A stretch of DNA of 64,000 nt from Oerskovia merdavium (lineage in GTDB: Bacteria > Actinomycetota > Actinomycetes > Actinomycetales > Cellulomonadaceae). Both the position numbers and the translations under genes were made by a program. The stretch spans positions 1-64,000 of the forward strand of contig NZ_JACSQF010000014.1 of assembly GCF_014836755.1 (NCBI RefSeq), read 5' to 3'. Shown here piece after piece: positions 44,068-51,550 of the stretch; position 1 is the first letter of the stretch; every line of letters begins with the position of its first letter. The notes below the pieces were generated by a model, which was not told the origin of the DNA, did no database searches, and worked only from the letters and a program-made list of their open reading frames with translations.

Positions 44068-45533
44068 CCTCGGCGCTGCCGCTCGTCGCCGTCGGGATGC
44101 TCCTGCTCGCGACCGGGCTCATCGGGTTCTACGGGCTGCGGATCTCGCGGACCACGAGCGACTTCTTCGTCGCCTCGCGCACCGTGCAACCCGTGTGGAA
44201 CGCCTCGGCCATCAGCGGTGAGTACCTGTCGGCCGGGACGTTCCTGGGCCTGTCCGGGCTCGTGCTGCTCTCGGGGGCCGAGGCCTTCTGGTTCCCCGTC
44301 GGGTACGCCGCGGGCTACCTGCTCGTCCTGCTGTTCGTCGCCGGGCCGCTGCGCCGCAGCGGGGCCTACACGATCCCCGACTTCGTCCAGGCGCGGCTCG
44401 ACTCGCTCGCCGCCCGGCGCGTCACGAGCGTCCTGGTGCTCGTCATCGGGTGGCTGTACGTCGTCCCGCAGCTCCACGGGGCCGCGCTCGTCATCACGAC
44501 CGTGGCCCCCGTGCCGCCGTGGGTCGGGTCGGTCGGGGTTGCCGCGGTCGTGAGCGCCGTGGTCGCCGCGGGCGGCATGCGCTCGGTCACGTTCGTCCAG
44601 GCCTTCCAGTTCTGGGTCAAGCTCACGGCCCTCGCGATCCCCGTGGTCTTCCTGCTGGTCGTCCTCGGCGGGCAGGACCTGGCGCTCGACCCGGCCCAGG
44701 TCTTCCCGCCCGAGGCCGGGCCGCGCTCCTACGACACCTACACGACGGCCTCGCTGCTGCTCGCTCTCCTGCTCGGCACGATCGGCCTGCCGCACGTCCT
44801 CGTGCGCTTCTACACGAGCCCCGACGGGGTCTCGGCGCGGTGGACCACGGTCGTGGTGATCGGCATGATCAGCGTCTTCTACATGGTCTCGAGCACCATG
44901 GGGCTCGTCGCCCGCGTCGTCGCGCCCGACCTCGCCGCGCCCGGTGTCGCCGACACGGTGGCGCTCGTGCTGCCCGCGCGCCTGGTGCCCGGCCTGGGCG
45001 GTGAGCTGCTCTCCGCTCTCGTGATCGCGGGGGCGTTCGCCGCGTTCCTCGGGACCTCGTCCGGGCTCGTGGTCTCGCTCGCGGGCGTCGTGAGCCAGGA
45101 CCTGTTCGGCGGCACGGTCCGCTCGTTCCGGTGGTCCGCGGTCGCGTGCACGCTCGTGCCGCTCGCGTTCGCGCTCGTGACGATCCCGCAGGGGCTCGTG
45201 ACGAGCGTCGGGACGGTGTTCGTGTTCGCGGCCTCGGCGCTGTCCCCGACCATCCTGCTGGGCGTGTGGTGGCGTCGGCTCACCGCGCGCGGCGCGATCG
45301 CGGGCATGGTCGTCGGGAGCGCGCTGTGCGCCGGTGCGCTGCTCGTGACCTCGGCGCTCGGTCCGGGCGACGGGCTCGCGCGCAGCCTCCTGGCCCAGCC
45401 CGCGGCCTGGACGATCCCGCTCGCGACCGCCACGACCGTCGTCGTGTCCCTGCGCGACCGGCGCGGGCCGCAGCCCCGCACCGACCGGTTCCTGCGACGG
45501 TTGCACGTGCCGGAGCGGGCGCCCGAGCGTTGA
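44064..45533 (+). CDS. solute:sodium symporter family transporter
   Basis: A 489-residue transporter with about 13 helices. SSS family features: SDFFVASRTVQPVWNASAISGEYLSAGTFLGLSG, GYLLVLLFVAGPLRRSGAYTIPDFVQARL, TIGLPHVLVRFYTSPDG and AFLGTSSGLVVSLAGVVSQDLF. The branch looks closest to carboxylate symporters such as ActP/MctC (acetate, pyruvate, propionate); the substrate is not certain. It ends the GTGA-coupled kinase-regulator-small protein-symporter series, and its stop lies inside a large palindrome. Confidence 0.88.
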   Translation: MTSALPLVAVGMLLLATGLIGFYGLRISRTTSDFFVASRTVQPVWNASAISGEYLSAGTFLGLSGLVLLSGAEAFWFPVGYAAGYLLVLLFVAGPLRRSGAYTIPDFVQARLDSLAARRVTSVLVLVIGWLYVVPQLHGAALVITTVAPVPPWVGSVGVAAVVSAVVAAGGMRSVTFVQAFQFWVKLTALAIPVVFLLVVLGGQDLALDPAQVFPPEAGPRSYDTYTTASLLLALLLGTIGLPHVLVRFYTSPDGVSARWTTVVVIGMISVFYMVSSTMGLVARVVAPDLAAPGVADTVALVLPARLVPGLGGELLSALVIAGAFAAFLGTSSGLVVSLAGVVSQDLFGGTVRSFRWSAVACTLVPLAFALVTIPQGLVTSVGTVFVFAASALSPTILLGVWWRRLTARGAIAGMVVGSALCAGALLVTSALGPGDGLARSLLAQPAAWTIPLATATTVVVSLRDRRGPQPRTDRFLRRLHVPERAPER

Positions 45534-45590
45534 GTGCGTGGTTCGGCCGCGACTCGCCGGGCGTGTCGCGGCCGAACGATGCACTCGACG
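45528..45590. terminator. 26-base-arm palindrome between convergent genes
   Basis: Arms at 45528-45553 and 45565-45590 pair at 23 of 26 positions around an 11-base loop. The SSS stop codon lies in the left arm, and aspS ends 13 bases beyond the right arm. It suits a two-way terminator, but its left arm is also closely related to the element at 47139-47201, so it may belong to a repeat family. Confidence 0.65.
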
Positions 45591-45602
45591 TCGGGCGGTG
45601 GG

Positions 45603-46916
45603 CTACGGCACGAGCCGGTGCAGGTCGCGCGGGAGCAGCGTGACCTCCCGGACGTTCGTCGCCCCGGTCAGGCGAGCCGTCCAGCGCTCGAGGCCGATCG
45701 CGAAGCCGCCGTGCGGCGGCATGCCGTGCTCGAACGCCTCGAGGTAGGTCGCGTAGGCGGCCGGGTCCTCGCCGCGGGCCGTGATCGCCGCGACGTAGTC
45801 GGCGTGCCGGTGCAGCCGCTGACCGCCCGTGACGAGCTCGAGACCGCGGAAGAGCAGGTCGAAGCTGTTGCTCCACCGCGCGTCGTCGGGCTGAGGGTGC
45901 GTGTAGAAGGGGCGCTTGGCCATCGGATAGCCCTCGACGGCGAGGAAGTCGCTCCCGTGCTCGGCGAGCGCCCACCTCCCCAGGGCGCGTTCGTGCTCGG
46001 GGGCCAGGTCGGGCTCGTCCGAGGGTGCGCCGACCAGGGCCAGCGCCTCGGCGAAGTGGATCACGGGGATCTCGTCGGGCACGACCGGGACGGTGAAGCC
46101 CTGGGCCGCGACCGCCCCGGCCGCGAGCTCGTGCACCCCCGCGACCATGCCCGCCAGGACGTCGCGCAGGACCCGCAGCACGTCGCGATGGTCGTGCACG
46201 AACCCGAGCTCGACGTCGAGCGAGACGTACTCGGCGAGGTGGCGGACCGTGTCGTGCGGCTCGGCGCGGAAGACCGGTCCCACCTCGTACACGCGCTCGA
46301 ACACCCCGACGAGCTGCTGCTTGTACAGCTGGGGGCTCTGCGCCAGGAAGGCGGGACCGCCGAAGTAGTCGACCGCGAACACGTTCGCCCCCGACTCGGT
46401 CGCCGACGCGACGATCTTGGGCGAGTGGACCTCGGTGAACCCCTGCGCGTCGAGCACCTCGCGGAAGCCCCGCAACGACGCGGCCGCGACCTCCCACCGC
46501 GCACGCTGGGCGGGGTGGCGCCACGCGACGGCCGCGTGGTCGAGCAGCGTCGGCAGCGCCACGTCGAGCGTGGGGCGCCAGAGCTCGACGGGTGGGGTCA
46601 CCGCGGGGTCGGTGAGGAGGACGAGGGTCGGTGAGGTCACCTCGATCCCGCCGGGCGCCTGGGCGTTCGCCGTGGCGGTGCCCGTGACCTCGACCACGGT
46701 CTCCTCGGGCGGCACGTCCTGCTCGTCGCCGGCACGCACGACGACCTGGGCCAGGCCCGACCGGTCGCGCAGCACCAGGAAGGTGACCGTGGCGAGCTCC
46801 CGGCGGCGGTGCACCCAGCCGTCGAGCGTCACGGACGTGCCAGGGGGCACGGAGGAGAGGTCGGCGGCGAGGGTGCGGGAGCCGGGAAGCGCGACGGGTG
46901 GGGTGGGTGGTCTCAT
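45603..46916 (-). CDS. aspS: archaeal-type aspartyl-tRNA synthetase
   Basis: Charges tRNA-Asp (and tRNA-Asn if non-discriminating). At 437 residues it is the short archaeal/eukaryotic AspRS, lacking the GAD insertion of the usual bacterial enzyme of about 590 residues. It has an N-terminal OB fold (VTLDGWVHRRRELATVTFLVLRD), SPKIVASATESGANVF, motif 2 FRAEPHDTVRHLAEY, and motif 3 GGFAIGLERWTARLTG. It may be a second AspRS in this genome. The leader carries a putative T-box, and the ribosome binding site GGAGG lies 5 bases before ATG 46916 inside a hairpin. It is divergent from an APC permease. Confidence 0.92.
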   Translation of the reverse strand: MRPPTPPVALPGSRTLAADLSSVPPGTSVTLDGWVHRRRELATVTFLVLRDRSGLAQVVVRAGDEQDVPPEETVVEVTGTATANAQAPGGIEVTSPTLVLLTDPAVTPPVELWRPTLDVALPTLLDHAAVAWRHPAQRARWEVAAASLRGFREVLDAQGFTEVHSPKIVASATESGANVFAVDYFGGPAFLAQSPQLYKQQLVGVFERVYEVGPVFRAEPHDTVRHLAEYVSLDVELGFVHDHRDVLRVLRDVLAGMVAGVHELAAGAVAAQGFTVPVVPDEIPVIHFAEALALVGAPSDEPDLAPEHERALGRWALAEHGSDFLAVEGYPMAKRPFYTHPQPDDARWSNSFDLLFRGLELVTGGQRLHRHADYVAAITARGEDPAAYATYLEAFEHGMPPHGGFAIGLERWTARLTGATNVREVTLLPRDLHRLVP

Positions 46917-47096
46917 GGTTCCTCCAGCAGGCGAAGGCCCTGGAGGAGCGGGCGGGGGCTAGGTCGCTGTGCCACCACTCCTTCGCCGGGAGGTCCCGAC
47001 CTCTCGTCGGTACGCCGCACGCGCGGGGCACGTCCGCCCGTGCTGCGAGAGCCGGGCCGAGGGTCGTCACGCCTCACGTCCACCGGTTCCGACCCT
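46917..47096 (-). ncRNA. putative translational T-box riboswitch (aspS leader)
   Basis: The core AGTGGTGGCACAGCG (46979-46965, minus strand) closely matches the T-box AAGGGTGGNACCGCG. Its TGGC pairs with a GCCA tRNA 3' end, as in tRNA-Asp. Upstream, AGGGT/ACCCT (47096-47092 and 47064-47060) close a short Stem I with GAC (Asp codon) at 47068-47066 followed by a purine, in specifier position. Hairpins at 47057-47036 and 47003-46990 fit Stem II/III positions. Downstream, TCCTCCAG (46947-46940) pairs perfectly with CTGGAGGA (46927-46920) and masks the aspS ribosome binding site. The alternative AGGAG (46982-46978) with CTCCT (46948-46944) would free it. Predicted: uncharged tRNA-Asp turns translation on. 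Confidence 0.72.
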
Positions 47097-47138
47097 ACCC
47101 ACGGTGCATCCGTTCGTCGCGGGAATTCTCCGGGCGGA

Positions 47139-47201
47139 CGTCGAGCGCGTGGTTCGGCTGCGACATGCTCGGCGAGCAGCAGCGGAACCATGCACCCAGC
47201 G
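47139..47201. repeat. imperfect palindrome related to the 45528 element
   Basis: The left arm (47139-47164) is nearly the same as the left arm at 45528-45553 (23 of 26), and the right arm can pair with it imperfectly, again around a short loop. It sits in the aspS/APC permease intergenic region, 45 bases upstream of the permease start. Confidence 0.55.
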
Positions 47202-47245
47202 GTGCGCGGCACCTTCCGTTCACCCGCTCTCGCTACGGTCGCACC

Positions 47246-48532
47246 GTGACCGCACAGCCCGCAGAGCCCGCCCAGCCCCCTCGTCCCGCCGCGCTCGCCC
47301 GCCGCCTGGGGCTGGCCGACAGCGTCGTGATCGGCGTCGGCTCGATGCTCGGCGCCGGGGTGTTCGCGGTCTTCGCCCCGGCGGCCGCCGCGGCCGGGTG
47401 GTGGCTGCTCGCGGGGCTCGCGGTCGCGGCCCTGGTCGCCTACGCCAACGCGACGTCCACCGCGCAGCTCGCGGCCCGCTACCCGACGTCGGGCGGGGCC
47501 TACGCGTACGGGCGTGAACGCCTGGGACCGTGGTGGGGGTTCGCCGCGGGGTGGTCGTTCGTCGTCGGGAAGACGGCCTCGTGCGCGGCCATGGCCCTGA
47601 CCTTCGCGGCCTATGCCGCCCCCGGCGCGCAGCGCCCCGTGGCCGCGCTCGTCGTCGTGGCGCTGGTCGCGGTCAACGCCCGGGGGGTGACCCGCACGGC
47701 CCAGGTCACGCGCGTCCTGGTCGCCGTGACGGTGCTCGTGCTGGTGCTCGTGGTCGTCGTCGCGTGGCAGGTTCCTGTCGCTGAGTCCCCGTCGGAGGTG
47801 GGGGCACCGCAGGGGTCGCACGGCGTGCTCCAGAGCGCCGGGCTGCTGTTCTTCGCGTTCGCCGGGTACGCGCGGGTCGCGACGCTCGGGGAAGAGGTGC
47901 GCGACCCGCGCGTGACGATCCCGCGCGCGATCCAGCTCGCGCTCGGGATCGTGGTGGTCGTCTACGCGGTGGTCGGGTTCGGCGCGCTGCGGGCGCTCGG
48001 CGCGGACGGCCTCGCGGGGTCGACGGCGCCGCTCGCCGACGTCGTCGGCGCGGCCGGGTGGCCCGGAGGGGACGTGGTCGTGCGGGTCGGTGCCGCCGCA
48101 GCCTGCGGGGGAGCGCTCCTGGGGCTGGTCGCCGGGGTGGGACGGACGACGCTCGCGATGGCTCGCGAGGGCGACCTGCCTGGCCCGCTCGCGGCGGTGC
48201 ACCCGGTGCATCGGGTGCCGGCGCGGGCCGAGGCCGTGCTGGGGACCGTCCTCGTCGTCCTCGTCCTGGTGGCAGACCTCCGCGCGGCCGTCGGGTTCTC
48301 GTCCTTCGCGGTGCTGACGTACTACGCGGTCGCCAACCTGGCGGCCCTCACGCAGGGGCCCGACGACCGTCGGTGGCCCCGCGCCCTCCAGGTCCTGGGG
48401 CTCGTCGGCTGCCTGACGCTCGCGGCCTCGCTCCCGCTCGCGTCCGTGCTCGCGGGGGCGGCGGTGCTCGTCGGGGGACTGGTCGGACGTGCCGTCGCTC
48501 GGGCGGCGGTCCACCGAGAGCCGGGGGCGTGA
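47246..48532 (+). CDS. APC family amino acid permease
   Basis: A 428-residue permease with about 12 helices. It has the APC opening LGLADSVVIGVGSMLGAGVFAVFAPAAAAAG, then ANATSTAQLAARYPTSGGAYAYGRERLGPWWGFAAGWSFVVGK, and LFFAFAGYARVATLGEEVRDPRVTIPRAI. These match the amino acid-polyamine-organocation fold with the unwound first helix. The substrate is not clear from sequence. It is divergent from the AspRS gene, which makes an amino acid substrate plausible but does not prove it. GTG 47246; no strong ribosome binding site is seen. Confidence 0.87.
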   Translation: MTAQPAEPAQPPRPAALARRLGLADSVVIGVGSMLGAGVFAVFAPAAAAAGWWLLAGLAVAALVAYANATSTAQLAARYPTSGGAYAYGRERLGPWWGFAAGWSFVVGKTASCAAMALTFAAYAAPGAQRPVAALVVVALVAVNARGVTRTAQVTRVLVAVTVLVLVLVVVVAWQVPVAESPSEVGAPQGSHGVLQSAGLLFFAFAGYARVATLGEEVRDPRVTIPRAIQLALGIVVVVYAVVGFGALRALGADGLAGSTAPLADVVGAAGWPGGDVVVRVGAAAACGGALLGLVAGVGRTTLAMAREGDLPGPLAAVHPVHRVPARAEAVLGTVLVVLVLVADLRAAVGFSSFAVLTYYAVANLAALTQGPDDRRWPRALQVLGLVGCLTLAASLPLASVLAGAAVLVGGLVGRAVARAAVHREPGA

Positions 48533-48632
48533 CCGGCGGCAGCCCGCCCGGGGCGTCGCCGCCGGACCAGGCCACCGGTGCGCGCGGCCGTCGCGCCTGG
48601 CGCCGGGGCGCCCGCGGGGTGACCATGGACGT

Positions 48633-49502
48633 ATGTCCAGCGTCGGACCGGTCGTTGTCGGGTATGACGGGTCGCCCTCGGCGACCTCCGCGGTGCGGTG
48701 GGCTGCGCGTGAAGCCCGACGGCGCAGCACGCGGCTCGACGTCGTCTTCGCGCGTGACGCGCACGACACCCACCTCGAACCCTCCCTGCCGGGCGGTGGC
48801 GAGAACGCGCAGGCCGGCGCCCGCGCCCTGGCCGAGCGGGGTCGGGGCAAGGCGCTCGAGGTCGAGCCGGACGTCGAGGTCGAGGCGTCGCTCGAGTACG
48901 CGACGCCGGCCGCGGCCCTGGTCGGGACGTCGCTCGACGCCTCGGTCGTGGTCGTCGGATCGGGGGACCACGGTCGGGTGCGCGGTGAGCTGGGCGGTTC
49001 GGTGGCGCTCGCGGTCGCGGCGCACGCGCACTGCCCGGTCGTCGTGGTGCACGGCGACGTCGAGGCGCTGCGCGACGTGAACCTGCCCGTCGTCGTGGGG
49101 GTCGACGGGTCTGCGGCCTCGACCGACGCGCTGCTGCACGCGGCCGAGGTGGCCGTCTCGCGCGAGGCGTCCCTGCGTGTCGTGGTCGCCTGGTGGACGC
49201 GGGCCTCGGCCCACCTCGAGAGCTATGTCGCCGCGGAGTTCCCGCGCGAGCGCGCCGAGCAGGGCGCCGAGCGGCAGCTCGCCGCGGCGCTCGCCCAGGT
49301 GCGCGAGGCGTTCGACGGGATCGACGTCGAGGGCGAGACGGTCGAGGCCTACCCGGCTCCCGCACTGGTCAGGGCCTCGGAGGGGGCCGAGCGGCTCGTC
49401 GTGGGCTCGCGCGGCCGGGGTGGGTTCGCGGCGCTCGTCCTGGGTTCGGTGAGCCACGCGCTGGTGCGCGAGGCGCACTGCCCCGTGACGATCGTGCGCT
49501 GA
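48633..49502 (+). CDS. tandem universal stress protein
   Basis: A 289-residue protein with two UspA domains (about residues 1-140 and 148-289). Each starts with PVVVGYDGS or PVVVGVDGS and ends with the ATP-binding glycine motif: GSGDHGRVRGELGGSVALAVAAHAHCPVVVV in the first and GSRGRGGFAALVLGSVSHALVREAHCPVTIV in the second. The form is typical of actinobacterial stress or dormancy-linked proteins. ATG 48633. It lies 100 bases after the APC permease and stands alone. Confidence 0.92.
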   Translation: MSSVGPVVVGYDGSPSATSAVRWAAREARRRSTRLDVVFARDAHDTHLEPSLPGGGENAQAGARALAERGRGKALEVEPDVEVEASLEYATPAAALVGTSLDASVVVVGSGDHGRVRGELGGSVALAVAAHAHCPVVVVHGDVEALRDVNLPVVVGVDGSAASTDALLHAAEVAVSREASLRVVVAWWTRASAHLESYVAAEFPRERAEQGAERQLAAALAQVREAFDGIDVEGETVEAYPAPALVRASEGAERLVVGSRGRGGFAALVLGSVSHALVREAHCPVTIVR

Positions 49503-49570
49503 CCCCGGCGTCCACGGTCGCGTGATCCCCGCCACAGGTTCGGTCCTGAGACTTTCACCCGGTGGGGATG

Positions 49571-49589
49571 TTTGGTTAGGCTCACCTCC
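49571..49589 (+). promoter_or_regulatory. DtxR/IdeR iron box 1, at a leaderless start
   Basis: TTTGGTTAGGCTCACCTCC matches the DtxR/IdeR consensus TTAGGTTAGGCTAACCTAA at 15 of 19 positions. It abuts the GTG start at 49590, so transcription probably starts at or very near the start codon, and iron-loaded repressor would block it. About 60 bases upstream are also shared with iron box 2. Confidence 0.8.
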
Positions 49590-50456
49590 GTGAGCCAGAC
49601 CTTATCGGGAGCCGACGACACCACGGCAGCCCAGGACCCCGCCCTCCCGGCCCTCGCCGGGACCGGGCTGAGCCTCGGGTACGACGGGAACGCCGTCGTG
49701 CACGACGCCTCGCTGCGTCTGCTCCCCGGACAGGTCACCGCGCTGATCGGGCCCAACGGGAGCGGCAAGTCGACGCTCCTGCGCTCGCTCGCCCGGCTGC
49801 ACAAGCCGCTCGACGGGACCGTGAGCCTGCCCGACGTACCCGACGCGCTCGCGCTGCACCCCAAGGACTTCGCGCGCCGCGTCACGCTGCTCTCGCAGAG
49901 CAGGCCCACGCCCAACGGCGTGAGCGTGCGCGACGTCGTCGGGTACGGACGGCACCCGCACCGGGCGCGCTTCCGCTCCACGGACCCCGACGGCGCCCGC
50001 GCGATCGCGTGGGCCATGGACGTCACGGGCGTCGCGGCCATGGCCGGGCGCGGCGTCGACGAGCTGTCGGGAGGCGAGCTCCAGCGCGTGTGGCTCGCGA
50101 CGTGCCTCGCGCAGGACACGGGCGTGCTGCTCCTCGACGAGCCCACGACCTACCTGGACCTGCGCTACCAGGTCGAGATCCTCGACCTCGTGCGCGACCT
50201 CGCGGACGACCACGGCGTGGCCGTGGGCGTCGTGCTGCACGACCTCAACCAGGCGGCCGCGGTCGCCGACCACGTGGTCCTGCTCCAGCGCGGCGTCGTC
50301 CGCGCCGCGGGCGAGGCCGCGGACGTCCTGACGGCCGACGCCCTGAGCGAGACCTACGGCATCCGGATCGAGGTCACGCACGACCCGCTGACCGGCACGG
50401 TGCAGACCGCGCCCGTCGGGCGGCACACGACCCGCAGGCTCGTCGCCGTCCCCTGA
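49590..50456 (+). CDS. iron-siderophore ABC transporter, ATP-binding protein
   Basis: A 288-residue FecE/FepC-type ATPase: Walker A GPNGSGKST, Q-loop LLSQSRPTPNGVSVRDVVGYGRHPH (the GR-P motif typical of iron-siderophore ATPases), signature LSGGELQRVWLATCLAQ, Walker B LLLDEPTTYLDLRYQ and switch HDLNQA. It drives uptake of ferric siderophore with the binding protein and permease downstream. The GTG start at 49590 (VSQT) directly follows the iron box, indicating a leaderless mRNA. The N-terminal roughly 25 residues are a disordered extension. Confidence 0.93.
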   Translation: MSQTLSGADDTTAAQDPALPALAGTGLSLGYDGNAVVHDASLRLLPGQVTALIGPNGSGKSTLLRSLARLHKPLDGTVSLPDVPDALALHPKDFARRVTLLSQSRPTPNGVSVRDVVGYGRHPHRARFRSTDPDGARAIAWAMDVTGVAAMAGRGVDELSGGELQRVWLATCLAQDTGVLLLDEPTTYLDLRYQVEILDLVRDLADDHGVAVGVVLHDLNQAAAVADHVVLLQRGVVRAAGEAADVLTADALSETYGIRIEVTHDPLTGTVQTAPVGRHTTRRLVAVP

Positions 50457-50560
50457 CGGCCGGGCCGACGCACCCCGTGCCGCCGCGCACCCCCGCGCGG
50501 TGGCCCACCGAGCCCGACGCCGTCCCGGCGCGGGCCGCACCTCAAGGACACAGGACCCCC

Positions 50561-51550
50561 ATGCGAACGACCCTCCGGACCGGCCTGCCCGCCGTCCTGC
50601 TCGTGACAGCGCTCACCCTCACCGCGTGCGGCACCACGGAGGAGGCCGACGCCGGCACGGCCGACGCGACCGCCGCCTCCGACGCGGGCCCCGTCACCTT
50701 CACCGACGAGCGCGGCGAGCAGACGCTCGACGCTCCTGCGACCGAGGTCGTCTCGCTCGAGTGGGGCCTGACCGAGAACCTGCTCGCGCTCGGCGTCGAC
50801 ATCGTCGGCCAGGCCGACGTCGAGGGCTACAACACCTGGGACACCTCGGTGCCCCTCGACGCCTCCACCCCGGACGTCGGCACGCGCGGCGAGGCGAGCC
50901 TCGACGCGATCTCCGCGCTCGAGCCCGACCTCATCGCCGTCACCACGGACACGGCCGACAACGTGATCGACCAGCTCGAGGACATCGCGCCCGTCGTCAC
51001 CCTGCGCGGCTCGGACGGCACCGACCCGATCGGGTACATGCGTCAGACCGTCGAGACCCTCGCGACCGCGACGGGTACCGAGGACAAGGGTGCCGAGCTG
51101 CTCGCGGGCTTCGACACCAAGGTCGCCGAGGGCAAGAAGGCCCTCGACGAGGCCGGCGTCGCGGGCGCCTCGTACGTCATGGCCGACGGCTGGGTCAACA
51201 ACGGCACCGTCTCGGTGCGCATGTACACGCCCGGTTCGTTCCTGGGGGCGGTCGGCGCCGAGCTGGGCCTCGAGAACGCCTGGACCGGCGAGGGCGACCC
51301 CGACTACGGCCTCGCGCAGACCGACGTCGAGGGCCTCACGGCGCTGAGCGACGTCCAGTTCGTCTACGCCGCGAGCGACTCCGAGGCCGACCCGTTCGCG
51401 GACGGGCTCAAGGACAACGCGATCTGGCAGCAGCTCCCGTTCGTCGTCGCCGGTGACGTGCACCGCATCCCCGACGGCATCTGGATGTTCGGCGGCCCGG
51501 CCTCGGCGGGCGCCTACGTCGACGCGCTCGTCGCGGCACTGACCCAGTGA
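50561..51550 (+). CDS. iron-siderophore substrate-binding lipoprotein
   Basis: A 329-residue periplasmic binding protein (FecB/FhuD type, class III). The signal ends in the lipobox LTAC (TALTLTACGTTEEADAG). Typical blocks are FTDERGEQTLDAPATEVVSLEWGLTENLLALGVDIVG, LEPDLIAVTTDTADNVIDQLEDIAPVVTL, the interdomain helix, and HRIPDGIWMFGGPASAGAYVDAL. It carries ferric siderophore to the fused permease downstream, overlapping that gene as GTGA. It lies 104 bases after the ATPase gene. ATG 50561. Confidence 0.93.
   Translation: MRTTLRTGLPAVLLVTALTLTACGTTEEADAGTADATAASDAGPVTFTDERGEQTLDAPATEVVSLEWGLTENLLALGVDIVGQADVEGYNTWDTSVPLDASTPDVGTRGEASLDAISALEPDLIAVTTDTADNVIDQLEDIAPVVTLRGSDGTDPIGYMRQTVETLATATGTEDKGAELLAGFDTKVAEGKKALDEAGVAGASYVMADGWVNNGTVSVRMYTPGSFLGAVGAELGLENAWTGEGDPDYGLAQTDVEGLTALSDVQFVYAASDSEADPFADGLKDNAIWQQLPFVVAGDVHRIPDGIWMFGGPASAGAYVDALVAALTQ

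Noticed and set aside
47059-47075. The other GAC (47080-47078) as the T-box specifier
   Set aside because: It is not placed next to the closing helix of Stem I, while GAC at 47068-47066 is followed by a purine and the ACCCT strand, as expected.
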